NCBI GenBank assembly: GCA_937961295.1
Contig: CALGOK010000079.1
Location: 1-19,245, forward strand
Origin: an uncultured Gemmatimonadota bacterium
GTDB lineage: Bacteria; Gemmatimonadota; Gemmatimonadetes; Gemmatimonadales; GWC2-71-9
Direction: 5' to 3'
Length of the DNA stretch: 19,245 nucleotides
Both the position numbers and the translations under genes were made by a program. This document shows, piece by piece, positions 15,160 through 19,245 of the stretch (its first letter is position 1; each line of letters opens with the position of its first letter). The notes beneath the pieces were generated by a model. It had not been told where the DNA came from and did no database searches. It worked only from the letters and a program-made list of their open reading frames with translations.

Positions 15160-15169
15160 AACCGGCGAG

Positions 15170-15243
15170 ATTCGCGACTGGAAACTCGAGACTCGAGCGA
15201 CGGATGCTCTCGAGTCCCGGATCTCGAGTCTCGAGTCTCGGAT
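15170..15243. repeat. Inverted heptamer-array element upstream of the response regulator
   Basis: Left array 15170-15197: ATTCGCG, ACTGGAA, ACTCGAG, ACTCGAG. An 11-base core follows at 15198-15208. Right array 15209-15243, opposite orientation: CTCGAGT, CCCGGAT, CTCGAGT, CTCGAGT, CTCGGAT. All units are in strict 7-base register within each arm. The perfect arm match is 14 bp (15184-15197 with 15223-15236). CTCGAG occurs five times in 51 bases. It fills the 104-base gap between the kinase-family gene and the regulator, leaving little room for a promoter. It has the same design as the element before thiS but a different heptamer. Confidence 0.85.
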
Positions 15244-15254
15244 AAGATACTCGC

Positions 15255-16163
15255 TTATCCGGAGGCCATCATCACCCGGATCGCGGCGGGGACCACCGCG
15301 GCCGTGAACGGCGTGTCGCCGCCGGGCTCGCCGTCGAGCTGCACCGGCTGCACCGACCCGTCGAGCACGCGCACCGTCACCTCGCGGCCGCGCGCGTACG
15401 CCACCGAGACATCCTCGCCGTACGTCCCCGAGCGCTCGGTGAGCAGGTCCCACACCGCCTTCATCGACTCGCCGATCGAGTTGGTGCGCAGCACCATCAC
15501 GTCGAGCAGGCCGTCGTGCGGCGAGATCCCCTTGCCGAGCCGCACCAGCGGCGGGATGACCTCGCCGCAATTGGCCACCAGCAGCATCGCCGCCTCGGCC
15601 TCGTGCTCGGTGCCGTCGATGGTGATCCGGAACGGGACGCTGCGGATCTCCGGGAGCAGGCGCAGCGTCGTGGCGACGTACGCCATCATCCCCCAGCGGT
15701 GCTTCTGGGACGACGCCGTCTCGGTCATCACCCGCGCGTCGATGCCGGTGCCGGCGGCGACAGCGATGTAGTGCTCGCCGGCGGCGCGGGTCATCCCGCC
15801 GAGGTCGAGCGGCCGCGGCGTGCCGGCCGCCATCGCCTGCGCCGCGCGGATCGGGTTCACCGGCAGCCGCAGGTTGCCGGCCAGCAGGTTGCCGGTGCCC
15901 CCCGGGATCACGCCGAGGGCGGTCCCGCTCCCCACCAGCGCCGCGGCGGCCTGCATCGTCGTGCCGTCGCCGCCGAACACCGCCACCACGTCGAGCCCCT
16001 CGCGCACGGCGTACTCCGCATGGCGACGCGCGTCGCCCGGCCCGCCGGTGGCGAGCACCTCGAGCGACCACCCCGCGCCGCGGATGACCTCCTCGATGCC
16101 GCGGACGGTGGCCGCCTGGGTCCGGGCGGCGTTGGGATTGGCGATCAGGAGCGCACGCGGCAC
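15255..16163 (-). CDS. Diacylglycerol kinase family protein (YegS/DgkB-like lipid kinase)
   Basis: A 302-residue soluble lipid kinase of the diacylglycerol/sphingosine kinase fold. It has the nucleotide-binding opening ALLIANPNAA, the catalytic glycine loop FGGDGTTMQAA (GGDGT at 64-68) and the second family motif GVIPGGTGNLLAGNL (84-98), then the C-terminal beta-sandwich with AAGTGIDARVM and HDGLLDVMVL. It probably phosphorylates diacylglycerol or a related lipid at the inner membrane, returning it to phospholipid synthesis; the exact lipid is not readable. The GTG at 16163 follows the TamB-like stop with no gap (TGA then GTG), so the two are co-transcribed. Confidence 0.93.
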   Translation of the reverse strand: MPRALLIANPNAARTQAATVRGIEEVIRGAGWSLEVLATGGPGDARRHAEYAVREGLDVVAVFGGDGTTMQAAAALVGSGTALGVIPGGTGNLLAGNLRLPVNPIRAAQAMAAGTPRPLDLGGMTRAAGEHYIAVAAGTGIDARVMTETASSQKHRWGMMAYVATTLRLLPEIRSVPFRITIDGTEHEAEAAMLLVANCGEVIPPLVRLGKGISPHDGLLDVMVLRTNSIGESMKAVWDLLTERSGTYGEDVSVAYARGREVTVRVLDGSVQPVQLDGEPGGDTPFTAAVVPAAIRVMMASG

Positions 16164-19100
16164 TCAGTACTCCCGCGAGAAGAGCAGGTCGCCACCGAAC
16201 TGGTAGCGGCGCTGGATGGTGTTGAACGCGTTGCTCAGCCGGCCGCACCCCTGCACCGGCTCGGCCGAGGCCTGCACCCGCCAGTCGCGAGCGAAGCGGT
16301 ACTCGATCGACGCCCCGAGATTGCGCGCCGTGAATCCCTCGGCCTGTCCCCCGGCGAGGCAGAAGCCGGCGTTGAGCGTCACGAACCAGCGCGGGCTCAG
16401 CTGGACGCCGGCAGCGAGGCGCGTGAACGCCCCGGCGTTGGCACCGCCGGTGCCGATCTCGGGGCGGATCTCGAAGAGGTCGAGCCCGAGGTCTTGGCCC
16501 AGCGTCCGGCCGATCTCGCCCGAGAGCGCGGTGAGCCCGGCCTGGATCGTCTGCAGCGCGACCTGCCCCTCGCCGCCCGGACCCGAGGCGACCTGGAACT
16601 CGGGCCGCCCGAAGATCAGGTACGACACCAGGTCGCGGTCGGCGATCGTGCGGCCCGGCGAGGTGAGGTCCACCTGTGGCGTCTCGATCGTGCCGGTGAT
16701 GTTGGCGATGATCGGGACGTCCTCGCCGTCGGCGGCGTACACCGTGTAGCTGGCCTGGATATCGAGCTCGGCGTTGAGGTCGGGCGTCCCGATGTAGCGC
16801 ACCGTTCCGCGATCGATCCGGAAGGTGCGGTTGATGATCCCCCCCACCTGCAGCTGGTAGTCGCCCCGCGGCGTGTTGAGCTCGCCGGCCACGCGGTACT
16901 CCCGCCCCACCTTGCTCACCTGCACCGATCCCTCGAGCTGGATGTTGGTCGCCCCGGTGGACCGGAGCCACACGTCGTTGCCGATCACGAATCGGATGTT
17001 CTCGACGCGCACCGAGTCGAGGAACCGGTTCTGGAAGGCGGTGCCGAGGCGCTGGCGGCGGAGCTCCTCGCGGTCGACGAGGTCGGCATACGCCGGGTTC
17101 TCGAGGTCGATCACGTTCTTGGTGAGCAGGTCGGCGAAGTACACGTCGCTGTCGGTGAGGGTCACCTGGTTGCCACGCATCACCGACTGGAACACCGGTC
17201 CCGTCAGCGTCACCCGGCCGGTGGGCCGGATCCGCATGAACCCGGGGACGTTCATCGCCAGGAAGCCCTGCGAGTTGAGTCGCAGGTCGAGTACCGCGCG
17301 GCTCAGCTCCTCGAACCGGATTGCGCCGTCGATGACCAGGTCACCCTCGCCGCTCGAGAGCAGCAGGGTGTCGATCACCATCGAGTCGCCGGTGAACCGT
17401 GCCGAGCCGATGATCGGGCCGTAGCGCACGTTGAGGTTGGGAATCGTCATCCGCCCGTCGGTCACGGACATCGTCCCCACCAGCCGGGGCGCGTCCCACG
17501 AACCGGTCACGCCGAGGTCGAGCGCCATCCAGCCCCGGGTGCTGCGCACCGAGCTGGTGAACGCCTCGAGGATCGAGAGATCGGCGGAATCGGCGCTGGC
17601 CCGGATGTCGATCGGACCCGGCAGCGTGCGGTCCTCGCGCGGTGCGAGCGCCAGGTCGTACGGCAAGTCGACGTCCACCTCGAGCACCGGGTTGCCGAGC
17701 TTCCAGAAGGTCAGGTTGCTGCGGAGCCGCCGGTCGCGATAGTCGTACGCCGCGCGGACCAGCGGCGGGTTGGCATCGCGGAACGTCGGCCCGGTCACCA
17801 TCGCGTTGCCGCGGAGCGTCGGTGCGTTCCGCGTCCCGCCGAGCCGGAAGTCGGCGCTGGCAAGGCCGCCGACCGCGCTGGTGTCGCGCTCGAGGATGGC
17901 GTAGAGGTCGGTCAGGTCGAGCCCCACGATCGAGGCGGTGAGCTCGCCCGCGCCGCTCCCCGGCACCTCGCCTGCGAAGGTCATCGCCCCGCCGCCGTCG
18001 AGCGTCCGCAGAACCACCGTGTCGGCGAGCGCGATGCGGCGGTCGCTCACCCGCGCCGTGGCCGGCTTGAGCAGCCGCCAGCGCTGGCGCGGGAAGTCGA
18101 GCTCCAGCGAGTCGAGCCCGATGCGCGCGGTGTCGGCATCGATCGCCGCGCGGTAGCCGCCGAGGGCGAGCCGGAGCTGGCCGAGCCGGCCGGAACCCTC
18201 GAAGGTGAGCGAGTCGCGGGTGCCTCCAACCGTGATCTCGAGATCGCGCGCGAGGAAGTCGCCCTGCTGCACCGAGTCGGCGTGCGCGGTGACCCGCACC
18301 CCGCTGGTGCGGAGCGAATCCGCGGCGATCTCCGCCTCGAGCACCGCCACCTTCCAGCCATCGAGCACCACGTCCTCCGCCTCCACCACGCCGTCGAGCG
18401 CGAGCTGGTCGAGCGAGCCGTGCAGCCGCATCTGGGCCCGCGCCAGGCCGTCGAGCGGCTGCGGATTGAGGGTGTCCGGTTCGAGCGGCAGCGTGGCGCG
18501 CGCCAGCGAATCGAAGTTGGTGAGCGAGAATCCCGCCGCGTCGATGGCGAGGCTGCCCGAGTCGGGCGCCGACCAGCCCAGGGTGCCATCGGCCAGCACG
18601 CGTCCCGTCGACCACGTCGCGAGCACCGAATCGATGCGAATCGTCGACGGCGACGAGGCCAGCCGGCCCTGCACCCCATCGATGGTGAACCCGCCGATGC
18701 GCGACTGGCCCAGGTCGAGCAGCACCTCGCCCTGCGGCGGTCCGAGCGTGTCGACCGTGCCGGTGGCCGTGATCCGCCCGTTGAGCGCGGTCGCCTGTCC
18801 GCGGCCGAGCAGCGCCTCGGCGTCGAGCCGGCGCACGTCGAGCACCAGCGAGTCGGCGCGGTAGCCGCCGTCGTCGAGCACGCCGAATCCTCCCGTGGCG
18901 CGCACGCTGCCGAGATCGCCGGTCACGTCGGCATCGATGCGGAGCGCATCGAGCGGCCCGCTGGCGACCAGCGTGCCGGTGAGCCCGCCCCGCGGCGTGA
19001 GCGTCGGGTAGCCCGTGCGCAGCGCGTCGAACGACAGCCGGTCGAACCGCACGTCCATCTCCAGCCCGAGGATCTCTCCCCGGGTGTCCATCCGCACCGT

Positions 19101-19245
19101 CCCGAGCATCCGCGACAGGGCGTCGTTCGGCGCGAGGTGGTCGGCGGTGCCCACGAACCGCGCGTTCTGCCACGGCCCGTCGAGGCGGCCGACCAGCCGC
19201 AGCCGTCCCGGGAGCACCACCGCGGGCACCAGCTCCCGCCCGGTG
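16164..19245 (-). CDS. TamB / DUF490-family translocation-assembly protein (5' end outside window)
   Basis: The last 1026 codons are visible; the frame is open through the window edge, so the true start lies beyond. Most of it is a long run of repeating beta-strand units (patterns like LDLRLNSQGFLAM, GDSMVIDTLLLSSGEGDLVIDGAI), as in AsmA/TamB bridge proteins that form a hydrophobic groove across the periplasm. The C-terminal TamB domain is clear: RVAGELNTPRGDYQLQVGGI, FRIDRGTVRYIGTPDLNAEL, VPIIANITGTIETPQVDL, DRDLVSYLIFGRPEF. After it comes a barrel-like end (FTRLAAGVQLSPRWFVTLNA through QFGGDLLFSREY) finishing in an aromatic residue, with cysteines in a CLAGG and a GCGRL segment. TamB-type proteins help outer membrane protein assembly or carry phospholipids to the outer membrane. 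The diacylglycerol-kinase-family gene follows directly, which fits lipid handling. Confidence 0.9.
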   Translation of the reverse strand, partial: TGRELVPAVVLPGRLRLVGRLDGPWQNARFVGTADHLAPNDALSRMLGTVRMDTRGEILGLEMDVRFDRLSFDALRTGYPTLTPRGGLTGTLVASGPLDALRIDADVTGDLGSVRATGGFGVLDDGGYRADSLVLDVRRLDAEALLGRGQATALNGRITATGTVDTLGPPQGEVLLDLGQSRIGGFTIDGVQGRLASSPSTIRIDSVLATWSTGRVLADGTLGWSAPDSGSLAIDAAGFSLTNFDSLARATLPLEPDTLNPQPLDGLARAQMRLHGSLDQLALDGVVEAEDVVLDGWKVAVLEAEIAADSLRTSGVRVTAHADSVQQGDFLARDLEITVGGTRDSLTFEGSGRLGQLRLALGGYRAAIDADTARIGLDSLELDFPRQRWRLLKPATARVSDRRIALADTVVLRTLDGGGAMTFAGEVPGSGAGELTASIVGLDLTDLYAILERDTSAVGGLASADFRLGGTRNAPTLRGNAMVTGPTFRDANPPLVRAAYDYRDRRLRSNLTFWKLGNPVLEVDVDLPYDLALAPREDRTLPGPIDIRASADSADLSILEAFTSSVRSTRGWMALDLGVTGSWDAPRLVGTMSVTDGRMTIPNLNVRYGPIIGSARFTGDSMVIDTLLLSSGEGDLVIDGAIRFEELSRAVLDLRLNSQGFLAMNVPGFMRIRPTGRVTLTGPVFQSVMRGNQVTLTDSDVYFADLLTKNVIDLENPAYADLVDREELRRQRLGTAFQNRFLDSVRVENIRFVIGNDVWLRSTGATNIQLEGSVQVSKVGREYRVAGELNTPRGDYQLQVGGIINRTFRIDRGTVRYIGTPDLNAELDIQASYTVYAADGEDVPIIANITGTIETPQVDLTSPGRTIADRDLVSYLIFGRPEFQVASGPGGEGQVALQTIQAGLTALSGEIGRTLGQDLGLDLFEIRPEIGTGGANAGAFTRLAAGVQLSPRWFVTLNAGFCLAGGQAEGFTARNLGASIEYRFARDWRVQASAEPVQGCGRLSNAFNTIQRRYQFGGDLLFSREY

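Noticed and set aside
12199..15771. Very long + strand open frame (about 1190 codons)
   Set aside because: It runs antisense to seven well-supported - strand genes, has Arg/His/Gly-rich shadow composition and shows no domain. High GC keeps the frame open.

Overview
The window is a GC-rich bacterial chromosomal segment of densely packed, mostly housekeeping genes. Very high GC, a TamB-family gene, a lipoprotein-modification gene and the order fmt / thi genes / rsmB / PASTA protein / rpe / TlpA / tsaD / lgt suggest a diderm. Gemmatimonadota is the best guess, made from gene content and style rather than from any marker search. No transposase, integrase, CRISPR array, tRNA or rRNA was seen.

Left half (1-8120, all + strand): a long translationally coupled operon. 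The tail of an unidentified gene (possibly def) runs into fmt, a TenI/ThiE-family gene, thiS, thiG, rsmB, a two-PASTA membrane protein, rpe, two tandem TlpA-type thiol-disulfide oxidoreductases, tsaD and lgt. Apart from the 110-base gap before thiS, every junction is a 1-4 base overlap (TGATG, GTGA, ATGA, CTGA) or, at thiS/thiG, a 1-base gap. This fixes most start codons and points to a CTG start for rsmB. The themes are translation (fmt, rsmB, tsaD), thiamine thiazole synthesis (tenI, thiS, thiG), pentose phosphate (rpe) and envelope maturation (TlpA pair, lgt).

Middle (8121-8424): a gene-free stretch of about 300 bases. It holds a TTGACA promoter with a 17-base spacer, a region predicted to fold as two hairpins, and a perfect 13-bp GCAA-loop terminator; together these look like a free-standing non-coding RNA of about 150 nt. 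A second, larger bipartite hairpin lies just before the convergent gene.

Right half (8425-19245, all - strand), in order of transcription: a large TamB-family gene (5' end outside the window), a diacylglycerol-kinase-family gene, an NtrC-like response regulator with degraded ATPase motifs, a small four-CxxC zinc protein, an NlpC/P60 peptidase, a HAD phosphatase, a CYTH protein, an unknown one-helix membrane protein, acpS, and then a cytochrome c / FTR1 iron permease with a Fur-like palindrome over its start codon.

The most unusual structure is a pair of intergenic elements (1602-1719 and 15170-15243). Each is built from tandem 7-base units in one orientation, a short core, then tandem 7-base units in the opposite orientation. 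The two elements use different heptamers (ACCAACG and ACTCGAG) but share unit length and layout.
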